DNA from: Nitrospira sp.
GTDB taxonomy: Bacteria; Nitrospirota; Nitrospiria; Nitrospirales; Nitrospiraceae
NCBI GenBank assembly: GCA_005116815.1
Contig: SWDR01000013.1
Coordinates: 20,862-55,338 of the forward strand
Length of the DNA stretch: 34,477 nucleotides
Reading direction: 5' to 3'
The position numbers were made by a program, and so were the translations under genes. Below, piece after piece: positions 15,963-24,407 of this stretch (positions are counted from its first letter, which is position 1; each line of letters begins with the position of its first letter). The notes under the pieces were generated by a model. The model was given only the letters and a program-made list of their open reading frames with translations, was not told the DNA's origin and made no database searches.

Positions 15963-16577
15963 TTAGCAGAGGCCAGCTTTGCAGTCGGTCACGACGAGAT
16001 TTGTGGCTTTCTCACCTGCCTCGAGTTCTATCACCAGCCAGGCTAGTCCCGACTGTCGTTCTTCTTGGTGTGTGCCCGATCCTCCTTCGATGAGGCTGAC
16101 GATATAGTAGCGCCCTGCGGGAATTTTCGTGAACCAGAAATGTCCTGTGGGGTTGGCTCTTGTTGTGCGGAGATAGGGAGCCAACCGCTTTTCCATCTGA
16201 AGCCTGGTCAATGCTTCGTGCGCGCAGTCAGCTGGAGTGTGTGGGGTTGGGGTGCTTTCTGCTGAGGCCGAGGTTCCTGTCCCAGAACAGGCTGTGGATT
16301 TGACTTGGTGTTCAAACCAATAACGGGTGTAGGGAGTGATGGGGATAAGATGGACTGGTGTGCCTGCTTGTGTGATGGCCTTTCCTGATGGCGAACTGAG
16401 AAAGGCCTGTCCTGTCAGACTGCCTCGCCCTTTCTGCTTGTAGGCAAAGAAGTCTTTTTCGTTCCACGGCGGTTGGTTCGAGGAGGTTGGCTCAAGCGCT
16501 TGTCCCGATAGGGGGCAGAGGCTCCCGAGGAGTAGGAAGAGCACGAATCCGAACCGGAGTCGGTCAGGGTATCGCAT
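15963..16577 (-). CDS. Exported carboxypeptidase-regulatory-like protein, function unknown
   Basis: The 204-residue product has a signal peptide (MRYPDRLRFGFVLFLLLGSLCPLSGQA, cut near 27). The mature part begins PPWNEKDFFAYKQKGRGSLTGQAFL and contains a beta-sandwich-like stretch (GKAITQAGTPVHLIPITPYTRYW ... GHFWFTKIPAGRYYIVSL). G-x-I/L-x-G-x-A followed by a P-A-G-x-Y-Y motif is common in carboxypeptidase-regulatory-like (CarboxypepD_reg) domains, so a periplasmic binding or structural role is possible. Four cysteines near 143-165 and at the extreme C-terminus may form disulfides. ATG 16577 has GAGG upstream and lies 5 bp after the FTR gene, implying one transcript. Confidence 0.75.
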   Translation of the reverse strand: MRYPDRLRFGFVLFLLLGSLCPLSGQALEPTSSNQPPWNEKDFFAYKQKGRGSLTGQAFLSSPSGKAITQAGTPVHLIPITPYTRYWFEHQVKSTACSGTGTSASAESTPTPHTPADCAHEALTRLQMEKRLAPYLRTTRANPTGHFWFTKIPAGRYYIVSLIEGGSGTHQEERQSGLAWLVIELEAGEKATNLVVTDCKAGLC

Positions 16578-16582
16578 GGTCC

Positions 16583-17017
16583 TCAATTGGTTGGGGTGGA
16601 TGAATCCTTGTCTGTCGTTTGTGGTGCAGTTGCCGCTTTGTGTTTGAGTGCTCGGCCTTTGTCGGGAGTCGGGTCGGTGACGACGCCATAGATCTCTCGC
16701 CCTTCGTGGCCTTCCGGGAGATATTCGGTGATCGGCAGGCCGTCTTCCCGCACGAATAACAGACAGTGGCAATATTTATAGATCTGCATCTCGTCGCAGG
16801 CGCACATCCAGCGGCGGAGTTTGGCTTCTGCTTGTTTATCCTTGTAGAAGTTGCAAGGGCAAAGGGGTTTTCCCAGCTCGTCGATGTGCATCGCGAGGCC
16901 TTTGACCACGGCTTCGGTGACGGCGGGCATGGGATGCATGGAGGTTCCGCTCTTGTCCGCGAAGCCCTTCACGTACTTCCACATTTTATCGAGACTCTCT
17001 TGCTTGGGCTCGGCCAT
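16583..17017 (-). CDS. ftrB: Ferredoxin:thioredoxin reductase catalytic (beta) subunit
   Basis: The 144-residue protein carries all six cysteines of the catalytic subunit: C53-P-C55 (LCPCNFYKDK), C72-A-C74 (MCACDEMQIYKY) and C83-H-C85 (YCHCLLF). These hold a [4Fe-4S] cluster next to a redox-active disulfide, which passes electrons from ferredoxin to thioredoxin. The C-terminus after ~125 is a variable hydrophilic tail (KHKAATAPQTTDKDSS). No variable alpha subunit is seen nearby. ATG 17017 has AAAGGA upstream; sequence further upstream is a palindromic repeat. The gene is first in a two-gene minus-strand unit with an exported protein and is divergent from the cbbO-like gene. Confidence 0.9.
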   Translation of the reverse strand: MAEPKQESLDKMWKYVKGFADKSGTSMHPMPAVTEAVVKGLAMHIDELGKPLCPCNFYKDKQAEAKLRRWMCACDEMQIYKYCHCLLFVREDGLPITEYLPEGHEGREIYGVVTDPTPDKGRALKHKAATAPQTTDKDSSTPTN

Positions 17018-17039
17018 TCCGAAATCCTTTCGATTGTAG

Positions 17040-17110
17040 GCTAGAGGCGAGGGGCCAGGGGCGAGAGGGAAACCGGGTTTTTGCCCTCTAGCCTCGAGCC
17101 TCTGGCCCCG
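17040..17110. repeat. Intergenic inverted repeat between ftrB and the cbbO-like gene
   Basis: GGCTAGAGGCGAGGGGCCAG and the following GGGCGAGAGGG pair with CCCTCTAGCCTCGAGCCTCTGGCCCC-type bases across a short AACCGGGTTTTT loop. It resembles other repeats of this window in structure but not in sequence. Confidence 0.6.
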
Positions 17111-17204
17111 TACCTGCGCGGCAGCGCCTAGTTTACAAGCGCCAGGGCGTCCTTTACAATCCAGCCCTCCCCTCACATTCCGTAGCATTGGATCGAGAAT
17201 CGAG

Positions 17205-20153
17205 ATGTCGGATACCCATCAGCAATTGATCGCGAAGCTGGCAGAAGAGCTAGGGCCAGCCACGGCCCAGCACCTGGTTGCTTGCCTCGTCGAGGCCTCG
17301 GTCAAGCCGAATCAAGCGGAAGGCGTGTTGCTGCTGCTCGATGAACTCGATGAAATATCTCCGAAGGTCGCCCGTGCTGCAATCGAGTCGTTTCCTGACT
17401 TGCAGCGTCGGGATCGGCTCAGCGATGCGGTGACCTGGCTGGATCTGGGGATTGCGCTCGCCGGTTCATCCGGTGCGATCGGATTGAAGTATTTCAAGGA
17501 GAGCCCGCTGGTGTTGGGCTTGATCGAGACTCCATCTGGCCGGTCGTTGGTGCTGAAAACGGCGTTGGAACTGGCCGAGCAGGATGCGAATGTGGCGCTG
17601 GAATTCCTCCGCGTGTCGGCAGAAGCGGTCACGGTTATTCAGCCGGATCAGCTAGAGGCCTGGCTGGAAATCGGGTTCGAGCTGACGCAGGTCGATTTTG
17701 TCGTCGCCCTGGAGTATATCCGCCAAATTCCCGCGGTCGCCCGCGTATTGCCGATCGAAGAGGCCAGAGCCTGGGCGACGTTTGGCTTGAAGCTCATTTC
17801 CCAGAATAGTTTTGGCAAGACCGACTATTTCGGGACCATCGAATTTCTCCGCACCAGCCCGCTCATCCTCGGCGATCTCGAAGACCAATCGGTGCGGGCC
17901 AAAGTCATCACCGTCGGGTCGTTGCTGGCTGAACGGGATCCAGGGGCCGGCATTGCCTGGTTATCGGAATCGCCACGTTTGTTGCGTGCCGTGCCGAATG
18001 AAGAATGGCGATTGAAGATATTGCAGTACAGGGCCTTAGTGGCCGAGCGCGATGCCGACACGGCGTTGGCCTATTTGCGCCGCGCGCCTGAATTGGTGAC
18101 GGTGATCGGCGAGTCTGCCGAAGCCATGACTCGCTTTGAGGCCTGGTTTACCGCGGGCATGGAAGTGCTGGCGTACAGTGTCGAGGGAGCCAGGGCCTAT
18201 TTTGCCCTGGAGTCGCAGAAGGCGCTGACTTCGGTGGAAGCGGCCTTAAGTGGTGTGCCGCTACGGCAGGTCGCGCGGACCATCAAGCTCTTCGTGCAAG
18301 GGCTCTGCGGTACGGACTTGACGATTCAGGCGCTTCCCGACTCGCTGAGCCAGGAGACCGTTGCGCGGCCTACGGTAAGCCAGGATGGGCGCACGATCTC
18401 GCTGCCGGCGCTTCTCCGTCGCTACCCCACGGCCGAGGAGAATACGCGCTTGTATCTGGTAATGGCGGCTCACGAAGCGGGGCACGTCGAGTTCGGGACC
18501 TACCAGCTGACGCTTGAGCCGCTCGCGGATGTGGTCATGGCCCTGCGCGAGAAGTATGGCCGGGTGAAACAGGCCGAGCCGGACAGTTTGGCGGCGCTAT
18601 TCCGTTTCTATCCCCATCCGGGGCTGATCCAGGACCTCTGGACGCTTGTCGAAGATGCGCGGGTGGAGTTCCTGTTGCAGCGAGAGTATCCGGGGCTCCA
18701 GCTGGATCTCCAGCAATTCGCGCGAGAGGCGATCACGACGAGGTCGCTGACACATGGACTGACGGTCAAAGAACTCGTCGTCGATCAACTGCTCCAGCTG
18801 TCGACTGCCGCGTCGCAGCCGGTTGCGATTCATGAGGCGATCAAGGACGAGATCGCTGTCCTCTGGCCGATGTGCCAGGCCATTCTGGATCCAACGGCGA
18901 CGGCGGAAGGGGCTGTGCGTCTAGCCCATGCGCTCTATGTACAGCTCGAAGAATTATTGGCGCCGAAAGGGGCGATGATCCAGGCCGATCAGGCCGGTGA
19001 CGCGTCAGAAGAGCTGGGTGTCGGCCCCTCCGCGTCCGATCAGACTGGTGAGGACTATCGCCCTATCACCAACTGGGTGTACCGTGGGGCCATGAACCCT
19101 GAGTTCATTCGTCAGAATGCGCAGGATGGACGGACGTCGGACGATCAGCCGCAGTCAGAAGAGATTCAACGGATGGCGAGCGCGGCAGGCGGCTCTCAGG
19201 AGGCCTCGTCGCAGGGTCAGCAGAATCGAGGGGGCACACGCACGGAGACGGAGGGGGATCGGCTCGCCGGGGGGCGGCAGTTGCCGTCCCAGGTGGAAGA
19301 GCTCTTGGCCGTGAAGGTCGAGCAGCCGGCGCCGATCGATCATGCCGGGCCGGGCGATCGTGCCGTGCGTTATCCGGAATGGGATCAAGGAATCGACGAC
19401 TATCGCCTCAACTGGTGTCGCGTCGCCGAACGGGCCGCGGAGGAGGGGAGCGGGGATATTGTGGCGGCGACGTTGAGCGCCCATGGCAGTGAAGTCTCCG
19501 CTCTTCGACGATTTTTCGAAGGCCTGCGGCCCCCGGGGCTGCGGCGGGTGCCGGGCCAAGCCGATGGCGACGAGCTGGATGTGGATGCGGCGGTCCGTAT
19601 GTGTGCGGAGCGCGCGGCGGGCATCGATCTGTCGGATCGGATCTATGTCAGGCGGGAGCGAAAAGAACGGGATGTTGCGGCGGCCTTTCTGGTCGACGTG
19701 AGCGGATCGACCAGTCGCCAGTTAGAGAGCGGCCGCCGCGTGATCGACCTGGAAAAAGAGGGGCTCGTGCTGCTCTGTGAAGCGCTTGAGGCGGTCGGAG
19801 ATCAATATGCGCTCTATGGCTACTCGGGCCAAGGCCGTGGGCAAGTAGACTTTCTGGTGATCAAGGATTTCGACGATCGGTTGGGCGGGAAGGCGGCGCA
19901 GCGGTTGGGCGGACTGGTCCCCATGCAGCAAAACCGTGATGGGGCGGCCATTCGCCATGCGACCGCCAAATTGCTGGCGCGCGAAGCGCGGACGAGGCTG
20001 CTCGTCCTCATCAGCGATGGCCGTCCGCTCGAGAGGGCGTCCCCCAGGGGAAGGCGCTCGATATCTCACAGGCCGGTCCCGTTTGCGGCTACAGCACCCG
20101 CGTGGTCGGCACCAACGGCTACGATGAAACGGCCGGCTCAGCCGTGGCGGTGA
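17205..20153 (+). CDS. CbbO/NorD-like VWA-domain protein, 3'-truncated and joined to mdh
   Basis: About 943 of 982 residues belong to the family. Residues ~90-345 hold seven degenerate 37-43-residue helical repeats ([77 protein letters not shown]). HEAGH (423-427) with [18 protein letters not shown] follows, then a low-complexity linker (~590-700) and a C-terminal VWA domain with MIDAS D831-x-S-x-S ([10 protein letters not shown]). These proteins work with CbbQ-type ATPases, adapting them to a client enzyme; a cbbQ-like gene lies upstream. After [12 protein letters not shown] (about 20,030) the family match stops, and the last 39 residues are translated out of frame from malate dehydrogenase DNA. 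About 70 residues of the VWA fold are missing, so the product is probably not functional as shown. Confidence 0.85.
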   Translation: MSDTHQQLIAKLAEELGPATAQHLVACLVEASVKPNQAEGVLLLLDELDEISPKVARAAIESFPDLQRRDRLSDAVTWLDLGIALAGSSGAIGLKYFKESPLVLGLIETPSGRSLVLKTALELAEQDANVALEFLRVSAEAVTVIQPDQLEAWLEIGFELTQVDFVVALEYIRQIPAVARVLPIEEARAWATFGLKLISQNSFGKTDYFGTIEFLRTSPLILGDLEDQSVRAKVITVGSLLAERDPGAGIAWLSESPRLLRAVPNEEWRLKILQYRALVAERDADTALAYLRRAPELVTVIGESAEAMTRFEAWFTAGMEVLAYSVEGARAYFALESQKALTSVEAALSGVPLRQVARTIKLFVQGLCGTDLTIQALPDSLSQETVARPTVSQDGRTISLPALLRRYPTAEENTRLYLVMAAHEAGHVEFGTYQLTLEPLADVVMALREKYGRVKQAEPDSLAALFRFYPHPGLIQDLWTLVEDARVEFLLQREYPGLQLDLQQFAREAITTRSLTHGLTVKELVVDQLLQLSTAASQPVAIHEAIKDEIAVLWPMCQAILDPTATAEGAVRLAHALYVQLEELLAPKGAMIQADQAGDASEELGVGPSASDQTGEDYRPITNWVYRGAMNPEFIRQNAQDGRTSDDQPQSEEIQRMASAAGGSQEASSQGQQNRGGTRTETEGDRLAGGRQLPSQVEELLAVKVEQPAPIDHAGPGDRAVRYPEWDQGIDDYRLNWCRVAERAAEEGSGDIVAATLSAHGSEVSALRRFFEGLRPPGLRRVPGQADGDELDVDAAVRMCAERAAGIDLSDRIYVRRERKERDVAAAFLVDVSGSTSRQLESGRRVIDLEKEGLVLLCEALEAVGDQYALYGYSGQGRGQVDFLVIKDFDDRLGGKAAQRLGGLVPMQQNRDGAAIRHATAKLLAREARTRLLVLISDGRPLERASPRGRRSISHRPVPFAATAPAWSAPTATMKRPAQPWR

Positions 20154-20863
20154 TCACGTCCGGTATTCCCCGCAAGCCGGGGATGAGCCGTGACGAGCTC
20201 TTGACCACGAACGCCAAGATCGTGAAGTCGGTCGTCAAGGAATTGGTGTCCCGATCGCCGAACGTCATCCTGATTCTCGTCACGAACCCGTTGGATGCGA
20301 TGGTCCATGTGGCGCGGCTGGTCAGTGGTTTGCCAAAGTCCAGAGTCTTGGGGATGGCGGGTGTGCTCGATTCTGCCCGCATGCGTGCGTTCATCGCTGC
20401 CGAATTGAATGTGCCGGGGCCAGACGTGCATGCCATGGTCCTGGGGGGACATGGAGATACGATGGTGCCGCTGGCCCGTTATACGACGGTGAAGGGGAAA
20501 CCAGTTTCTGAAATGATGTCGAAGGAACGGCTGGATGCGATCGTCAAGCGGACACGCGAAGGCGGAGCCGAAATCGTGGGCCTCTTGAAGACAGGCAGCG
20601 CGTTCTATGCCCCATCGGCTTCGGCGGTCGATATGGTCGAGGCGATCATGAAGGACCAGAAGCGGGTGTTGCCCTGTGCGGTGCTCTGCGAGGGCGAGTA
20701 TGGATTGAAGGATGTGGTGGTGGGGGTTCCGGTCAAGCTGGGCCGAGGCGGGGCGGAACAGGTGGTCGAATATGAATTGACGGCGGAGGAGCAGGCGGGG
20801 CTGGCGAACTCGGCTCATGCCGTGCGCGAGCTCTGCGCGACCGTCGATCGGTTGATGGCCTAA
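20033..20863 (+). pseudogene. mdh: Malate dehydrogenase lacking its N-terminal NAD-binding segment
   Basis: The frame from 20033 reads [20 protein letters not shown] and on to the end of a lactate/malate dehydrogenase: [15 protein letters not shown] (substrate-binding arginines), VTNPLDAM, catalytic histidine in [10 protein letters not shown] and a normal C-terminus. In intact enzymes of ~310-320 residues the PQGKALD motif is near residue 40-45; here everything before it, including the GxGxxG NAD-binding loop, is absent. The bases before 20033 belong to the VWA gene in another frame. No start codon exists before GTG 20102, so any product would be about 253 residues and inactive. The enzyme would interconvert malate and oxaloacetate in the TCA or reverse TCA cycle. 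Either the true locus is broken or the assembly joins two loci. Confidence 0.85.
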
Positions 20864-20950
20864 CGTGATTGTGTTCGAGGTTCGCTTAACAAAAGAAGCG
20901 AGCCTGCAGTAGAGACAGCGACGTAGCAGTACACCTAATGAGGAGATGTA

Positions 20951-21538
20951 ATGAAATTTCTTGAGAATCCGATGCAAACGATGGGCGCTGGGTTTGCGCT
21001 CGCGGCAGTGTTGATTGTGGGCTATCTCGGCATGGCCGGCATTGCGATTGGTGATGCCGACTGGGCCGGTCTGTTGTTGCGCTGGGTGCACTTTTTGGCC
21101 GGCATTACCTGGATCGGTCTGTTGTATTTCTTCAACCTCATCAATGCGGGGTTCTTGAAGAGCTTGGATGGTCCGACCAAGAACATCGTGATTCCCAAGT
21201 TGATGCCTGCCGCGTTGAACTGGTTCCGTCATGGCGCGACGGTCACGGTGTTCGCCGGGATCGCGCTGTACTTTTACATGTACTCGAAGGGTGGAACCGG
21301 TGCAATCGCGTTGGGAATCGGCGGGCTCTTGGGCCTCATCATGATGATCAACGTCCATGCGATTATTTGGCCGAACCAACAGAAGATCATTGCGGCCGTA
21401 ACGGCGGCAGCCCAGGGAACGCCCGCTCCGGCGGAAATGGCCCAATGGGGGCGGACCGCGCTTCTCGCGTCGCGGGTGAATTTTATGTTGTCGATTCCCA
21501 TGTTGTTATTCATGGGAGCCGGCAGCCACATCAAGTAA
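20951..21538 (+). CDS. PuuD-like (urate oxidase N-terminal domain type) membrane protein
   Basis: The 195-residue integral membrane protein has about five hydrophobic segments and begins after GAGGAG. LLLRWVHFLAGITWIGLLYFFNLINAGF (residues ~36-63) with its histidine and W-x-G, and later MPAALNWFRHGATVTVFAGIALYFY and MINVHAIIWPNQQKII, resemble the membrane domain named after urate hydroxylase PuuD. Conserved histidines in such helices could bind haem. No purine-degradation gene is near, so urate oxidation is not supported. It is placed 87 bp after mdh and is followed by a terminator. Function unknown; possibly a small respiratory or redox membrane protein. Confidence 0.75.
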   Translation: MKFLENPMQTMGAGFALAAVLIVGYLGMAGIAIGDADWAGLLLRWVHFLAGITWIGLLYFFNLINAGFLKSLDGPTKNIVIPKLMPAALNWFRHGATVTVFAGIALYFYMYSKGGTGAIALGIGGLLGLIMMINVHAIIWPNQQKIIAAVTAAAQGTPAPAEMAQWGRTALLASRVNFMLSIPMLLFMGAGSHIK

Positions 21539-21550
21539 GACTCGGTGCAG

Positions 21551-21588
21551 CAAGGCCGGCGGGGAAACCTGCCGGCCTTGTTCCTTTC
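21551..21588 (+). terminator. Intrinsic terminator after the PuuD-like gene
   Basis: CAAGGCCGGC (21551-21560) and GCCGGCCTTG (21571-21580) form a perfect 10-bp stem with a 10-nt loop, followed by TTCCTTTCTT. It starts 12 bp after the stop codon. Confidence 0.85.
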
Positions 21589-21714
21589 TTCCTGTCCCTG
21601 CCTCAATCCTCTCCCATCGTTCCCCTGCTATGCCCAGATGGCCCATATGCCCTGTTTTGCATGGGCCGCTGGCCCTAAGTCGTTGAGATTCAGGCCTATT
21701 ATCGGGTCATTGCC

Positions 21715-21744
21715 TTGACGAATACCGGCGAAGAGCCTTATAGT
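21715..21744 (+). promoter_or_regulatory. Sigma-70 promoter of the nuoF operon
   Basis: TTGACG (21715-21720) and TATAGT (21739-21744) are spaced by 18 bp, 40 bp before the nuoF ATG. Together with the terminator just upstream this marks nuoF as the start of a new transcription unit. Confidence 0.7.
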
Positions 21745-21784
21745 ATCGTTCCTCGCGTGAGGCCAAACTGAGAAGGAAGGGCGC

Positions 21785-23083
21785 ATGACGACTGCGACTG
21801 AACCACGAGTTATCCAACCGCTTGATGGCGCGCCCTGGGATATCGAGGCCTACCTGAAAATCGGAGGCTACGAGGCCTGGAAGAAGTGCGTCAAAGAACT
21901 GAGCGCGCACGACATCGTCAATGAACTCAAAAAAGCCGGGCTTCGTGGACGCGGTGGTGCGGGTTTCCCCACCGGTATCAAGTGGGAAAAGGTTCTCAAC
22001 CACCGGGTGAAAGAACATTATTTCGTCTGCAATGCGGGCGAACATGAGCCGGGCACATTTAAAGACCGTCATCTCCTCAAGTTAGCGCCGCACCAGCTCA
22101 TCGAAGGCTGCCTCATCGGAGCCTATACAGTGCAAGCCAAGGCGGCGTTTATCTATGTGAATCACGAGTACCACGAAGAACGCGAGAATCTGAAGAAAGC
22201 GTTGGCGCAGGCGAAGGAACGAGGGTTTCTGGGGAAGAATGCCATGGGCAGTGGCATGGACATCGATCTGCAAGTGTTCGAAGGCCATGGAAGTTATGTG
22301 GCCGGTGAAGAAACGGCGATGCTCGAATCGATGCAGGGTCGGCCGGCGATGCCAAGGCAGAAGCCGCCGTTCTACCCAACAGACTATGGCCTCTACGGGA
22401 AACCGACTCTGGTCAACAATGTCGAAACCTTGTGCAACATTCCTAGGATCATCCAAAAAGGCGCAGCCTGGTTTACGCAAGTCGGTACAGAAAAGTGTCC
22501 CGGCACGATGATGTTCTCGCTCAGCGGCGCCATCAATAAGCCGGGCGTGTACGAGCGGCCGATGGGCATCACGATCAGGGAACTCATTGATACCTGCGGT
22601 GGCGGTGTGCCGGGCGGACGCAAGATCAAGGCGGTGTTTCCCGGTGGGCCGGCCTTTTCGATGGTCACGGCCGATCAGCTGGATCTGACGATGGATTTCG
22701 ATTCGTTGAAGAAAGCCGGCACTGGACTCGGGTCAGCCGGTATGATCGTGGTCGATGATGCCACCTGTATGGTGGCGAAGACCCTGCACTTTTCGAACTT
22801 CTTCAAAGGCGAGAGTTGCGGACAATGCCCACCCTGTCGAATGGGGACCATCAACCTTGCTGCACTGATGACCAAGATCGAGCAGGGCGAGGGGACGCAG
22901 AAAGACTTGGATAGCCTCCTTCAGCTTTGCGGGTTTGTGAAGGGAACGGGTTATTGCACGCTGGTCACCGGGGCTGCGGTGTTGGTGCAGAGCAGCATGA
23001 AACTGTTCCGTCACGAGTTCGAGGAACATATCCGATTGCAGCGCTGTCCCTTTCAGCCGGTGATTGCCGGCGCGACCGCGTAG
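21785..23083 (+). CDS. nuoF: NADH dehydrogenase subunit NuoF-like flavoprotein
   Basis: The 432-residue protein has the FMN/NADH-binding GLRGRGGAGFPTGIKW (residues ~52-67), CNAGEHEPGTFKDR (82-95), the GSYVAGEETAMLESMQGR loop, the SLBB region and the [4Fe-4S] motif ESCGQCPPCRMG. It fits NuoF or the homologous flavoprotein of NAD-linked hydrogenases and formate dehydrogenases. In the FMN loop the usual N-A-D-E is N83-A-G-E86, so the aspartate is replaced by glycine; the glutamate that contacts NADH is kept. NuoE and NuoG are not adjacent. The partner is probably the small [2Fe-2S] ferredoxin encoded 16 bp downstream, suggesting a stand-alone NAD(P)H:ferredoxin-type electron transfer module. AGAAGGAAGG precedes the ATG. 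Confidence 0.92.
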   Translation: MTTATEPRVIQPLDGAPWDIEAYLKIGGYEAWKKCVKELSAHDIVNELKKAGLRGRGGAGFPTGIKWEKVLNHRVKEHYFVCNAGEHEPGTFKDRHLLKLAPHQLIEGCLIGAYTVQAKAAFIYVNHEYHEERENLKKALAQAKERGFLGKNAMGSGMDIDLQVFEGHGSYVAGEETAMLESMQGRPAMPRQKPPFYPTDYGLYGKPTLVNNVETLCNIPRIIQKGAAWFTQVGTEKCPGTMMFSLSGAINKPGVYERPMGITIRELIDTCGGGVPGGRKIKAVFPGGPAFSMVTADQLDLTMDFDSLKKAGTGLGSAGMIVVDDATCMVAKTLHFSNFFKGESCGQCPPCRMGTINLAALMTKIEQGEGTQKDLDSLLQLCGFVKGTGYCTLVTGAAVLVQSSMKLFRHEFEEHIRLQRCPFQPVIAGATA

Positions 23084-23099
23084 TGAAGAGGTAGTTGCG

Positions 23100-23447
23100 A
23101 TGCCACGTGTGACGTTTCTCCATCCTCAGGGCAAGAGCGGCGAGGTTGAGGTCAACACGTCCTTGTTGGAGGCGTCGAAGGTTCTCGGGTTTACGTTGAA
23201 TAATGATTGTGGTGGGAATGCCTCCTGCACCACCTGTCGGGTTGAAGTGCAGATGGGCGCCGAGAACCTGTCGGAGATCGACTTCGATGAGCAGGATCTT
23301 CTCGATCGGGAAGCGCTCAGTGAGCCCTGGCATCGGCTTGGATGCCAAGCCAAAGTGCTCGGAGACGTGGTCGTGCTGGTTCCAGAGGGTAAGTGGGTTG
23401 CACCCACGACGGCGCAGGTGGAGTCGCAGGGTATTGAAATTCGGTAA
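23100..23447 (+). CDS. [2Fe-2S] ferredoxin, adrenodoxin/plant-like
   Basis: The 115-residue protein has the cluster cysteines C37, C43, C46 (DCGGNASCTTCRVEV) and C82 (RLGCQAKV), the usual spacing of adrenodoxin-like ferredoxins. It would act as a one-electron carrier. ATG 23100 with AAGAGG upstream is preferred over an earlier in-frame start that overlaps the nuoF end. It lies 16 bp after nuoF and 69 bp before an IscA-type gene, so it may serve as the redox partner of this NuoF copy or take part in Fe-S assembly. Confidence 0.92.
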   Translation: MPRVTFLHPQGKSGEVEVNTSLLEASKVLGFTLNNDCGGNASCTTCRVEVQMGAENLSEIDFDEQDLLDREALSEPWHRLGCQAKVLGDVVVLVPEGKWVAPTTAQVESQGIEIR

Positions 23448-23516
23448 AGAGATGTTACACTAAGCCATTCCAGGCAGGTCTTCGAAGGACGGCCTGGTCA
23501 CACGAGGAGGATTTCA

Positions 23517-23837
23517 ATGGTTACGATTACAGCGATTGCAGAGCAGAAGATCAAGGAATTGATGATCGAAGAGAAGGATATCGTCGGCTTGCGCGTCTAC
23601 GTGAAGGGCGGCGGCTGCCACGGCTATCAATACGGGATGGCCTTCGAGTCCAAGATGGGCGATGACGACACGGTCGTCGAGAAGGGTGACGTCAAGGTCA
23701 TCATGGATTCGCAGAGCGCGCCATTGTTGCAGGGCGCCGAAGTCGATTACGTGGACAGCCTCCAAGGGTCCGGGTTCTCGATCAAGAATCCACAAGCGAA
23801 GACGACCTGCGGCTGCGGCAGCTCTTTCAGCGCCTAA
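23517..23837 (+). CDS. erpA: A-type iron-sulfur carrier (IscA/ErpA family)
   Basis: This 106-residue protein has the three conserved cysteines C34 (GGGCHGYQYGM), C98 and C100 (TTCGCGSSF) that bind Fe or a [2Fe-2S]/[4Fe-4S] cluster for delivery to target enzymes. Length and the GSGFSIKNP stretch are typical. ErpA versus IscA cannot be settled from sequence alone. A strong GAGGAGG lies 7 nt before the ATG. It is the third gene after nuoF and the ferredoxin and is closed by an intrinsic terminator, so it may supply clusters to those proteins. Confidence 0.9.
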   Translation: MVTITAIAEQKIKELMIEEKDIVGLRVYVKGGGCHGYQYGMAFESKMGDDDTVVEKGDVKVIMDSQSAPLLQGAEVDYVDSLQGSGFSIKNPQAKTTCGCGSSFSA

Positions 23838-23885
23838 GGGATGTGCGCTGGAGTGGCGCGAGCTGTTTTGTTGAGTGAATAGGGG

Positions 23886-23926
23886 AAGCCAGGATTGTCC
23901 GGGTATGTGGGCAGTCCTGGCTTTTT
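23886..23926 (+). terminator. Intrinsic terminator after the IscA-type gene
   Basis: AAGCCAGGATTG (23886-23897) pairs with CAGTCCTGGCTT (23912-23923), with one bulge or mismatch, and is followed by a TTTTT run. It ends the nuoF-ferredoxin-iscA unit. Confidence 0.8.
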
Positions 23927-23957
23927 CATTTCTTACTGAATGTGAGCTGAATCGACG

Positions 23958-24407
23958 ATGGCACAGGCGAGTGTGACGAGGCGGTATCGGTTTTGCGCGG
24001 CGCATCGGCTGCATACGGATCAATTATCCCCTGCTGAAAATGTGGCGGCATTTGGGAAGTGCAATAATCCCAATGGGCACGGCCATAACTATGTCGTATT
24101 GGTGACCGTCAAGAGCACGGTTCCGACCGCGACGAGCAAAGGGGTAGACCTCGATCAGCTGGATCGGACTGTCGGACAACAAGTAATCACGCGATTCGAC
24201 CATCAGGATCTCAATCAAGATCCTGAGTTTGCCGATCTCACCACGACTGGAGAAAATCTGGTGCTGTTGATCTGGGACCTTCTCGTGAAGCACCTGCCCG
24301 ACGGGCAGCTGGAAAAGGTCGGGCTCATCGAAACACGGGACAATTACTTCGAGTATGCGGGGGAGGCACGTCATGCCCCGGTGCTCAGAGAGGGACGGCA
24401 TGGCTAA
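23958..24407 (+). CDS. queD: 6-pyruvoyltetrahydropterin synthase / 6-carboxytetrahydropterin synthase family
   Basis: The 149-residue protein has zinc ligands H16 (CAAHRLH), H41 and H43 ([13 protein letters not shown]) and catalytic C35, with the terminal [12 protein letters not shown] motif. The [13 protein letters not shown] form is the one usual in true 6-pyruvoyltetrahydropterin synthases, although bacterial QueD proteins also use this fold. The substrate is 7,8-dihydroneopterin triphosphate, made by FolE, whose gene overlaps this one by 8 bp (24400-24407). The pair therefore serves either pre-queuosine or a reduced pterin cofactor; queC and queE are not visible here. The ribosome site is weak, and a terminator ends 31 bp upstream. 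Confidence 0.85.
   Translation: MAQASVTRRYRFCAAHRLHTDQLSPAENVAAFGKCNNPNGHGHNYVVLVTVKSTVPTATSKGVDLDQLDRTVGQQVITRFDHQDLNQDPEFADLTTTGENLVLLIWDLLVKHLPDGQLEKVGLIETRDNYFEYAGEARHAPVLREGRHG

Noticed and set aside
14011-20153. Gas-vesicle (GvpN) or nitric oxide reductase (norQD) locus
   Set aside because: The ATPase family is shared, but no gvp structural gene or norC/norB is present.
20138-21445. 435-codon minus-strand frame across mdh and the PuuD-like gene
   Set aside because: It is antisense to two recognisable proteins and rich in His/Arg/Gln as expected for a shadow of high-GC codons.
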